Source: DASULK01 sp036381835
GTDB lineage: Bacteria; Actinomycetota; Actinomycetes; Mycobacteriales; Micromonosporaceae
Direction: 5' to 3'
Length of the DNA: 5,496 nucleotides
Assembly: GCA_036381835.1 (NCBI GenBank)
Contig: DASVCA010000207.1
Location: 1 to 5,496 of the forward strand
The notes under the pieces: model-generated
What the model was told of the DNA's origin: nothing
The model's database searches: none
What the model saw: the letters and a program-made list of their open reading frames with translations, nothing else
Translations under genes and position numbers: made by a program
Part shown: positions 5,277 to 5,496 of the stretch, one piece after another
Numbering within the stretch: the first letter of the stretch is position 1
Layout: each line of letters begins with the position of its first letter

Positions 5277-5331
5277 GGCCGGTTGCCGGCGGCGACACGA
5301 CGATCGACGCCGTCACCGCCGGCAACCGGTC
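5277..5331 (-). terminator. Long stem-loop after the protease gene, probable terminator
   Basis: CCGGTTGCCGGCGG (5279-5292) and CCGCCGGCAACCGG (5316-5329) are perfect 14-bp reverse complements. One G/U pair (5278 with 5330) and one G-C pair (5277 with 5331) extend the stem, and there is a 3-bp inner pairing (5294-5296 with 5312-5314). The stem starts 12 nt after the protease stop on the minus strand. No U-tract follows, so it is an I-shaped hairpin typical of actinobacteria. It would insulate the AAA+ gene from readthrough. Confidence 0.75.
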
Positions 5332-5343
5332 AAGAACCATCCG

Positions 5344-5496
5344 TCAGGAGACGGTAGCGAACCATTCTGCCACCACCGGGATCTCCACCCGCTGGTAGCC
5401 ACCCAGGTAACGGCAGTTGCCGGTGTAGCCGTAGCTGGTCACCGCGACCAGGTAGCCGTTGAGGAAGGTGGGACCGCCCGAGTCACCGAAGCAGGT
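5344..5496 (-). CDS. Trypsin-like serine protease (family S1), C-terminal part, cut by window edge
   Basis: The last 50 residues of a chymotrypsin-fold serine protease, probably secreted; the signal peptide, His and Asp of the triad lie right of the window. The fragment opens with TCFGDSGGP, where Ser6 is the catalytic nucleophile (Ser195 in chymotrypsin numbering) and Gly4 helps form the oxyanion hole. VTSYGYTGNC follows, with the substrate-binding SxG strand (SYG, residues 21-23). Cys2 and Cys28 are spaced like the conserved 191-220 disulfide. The C-terminal helix is QRVEIPVVAEWFATVS, ending without an extra domain. TGA at 5346-5344 is followed by a strong hairpin. Substrate specificity cannot be read because the residue at position 189 lies off the edge. 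Confidence 0.92.
   Translation of the reverse strand, partial: TCFGDSGGPTFLNGYLVAVTSYGYTGNCRYLGGYQRVEIPVVAEWFATVS

Noticed and set aside
1..5496. CRISPR arrays, insertion sequences, attachment sites or defence modules
   Set aside because: No regularly spaced repeats, transposase or integrase motifs, or defence-family domains are visible; gene content looks chromosomal.

Overview
The window looks like chromosomal DNA from a high-GC Gram-positive bacterium (Actinomycetota). The evidence is very GC-rich DNA with strong G/C preference at third codon positions, GTG and TTG starts, strong GGAGG-type ribosome binding sites, and family content: tandem-domain universal stress protein, DUF4265 protein, Ycf46-like AAA+ ATPase, secreted trypsin-like protease and an aa3-type oxidase subunit I. 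The order Pseudonocardiales is only a guess. I see no insertion sequence, integrase, CRISPR array, rRNA or convincing tRNA.

Layout, left to right. (1) 1-343, minus: the first 114 codons of ctaD (cytochrome c oxidase subunit I), running off the left edge. (2) 344-524: a spacer with a possible ctaD promoter and small hairpins that probably end the next transcription unit. (3) 525-2296, minus: three tightly packed genes transcribed right to left, a small cupin, an aldo/keto reductase whose TTG start overlaps the cupin stop by 4 bases, and a DUF4265 protein 54 nt further on. They look like one operon. (4) 2297-2557: a divergent intergenic region rich in symmetry (a 12-bp perfect palindrome, an 8-bp inverted repeat, a 13-position hairpin and a cluster of CCGGT motifs). 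(5) 2558-3436, plus: a tandem UspA-domain universal stress protein with both ATP-binding motifs intact. (6) 3437-3482: a 46-nt convergent spacer with two hairpins, probably a bidirectional terminator. (7) 3483-5135, minus: a 550-residue Ycf46-like AAA+ ATPase with an inactive-looking N-terminal half and a complete C-terminal AAA module. (8) 5136-5343: its upstream region, with a candidate extended -10, a 15-nt operator-like inverted repeat and a 14-bp perfect stem-loop that probably terminates the gene to its right. (9) 5344-5496, minus: the last 50 codons of a trypsin-family serine protease containing the catalytic GDSGGP motif.

How the genes might fit together is inference. The reductase (carbonyl reduction), the cupin and the divergent stress protein are compatible with a stress-response locus sharing one control region. 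ctaD, the AAA+ ATPase and the protease appear to be independent units. Most genes belong to known families; the less ordinary parts are the divergent control region, the cupin/reductase coupling and the Ycf46-like ATPase.
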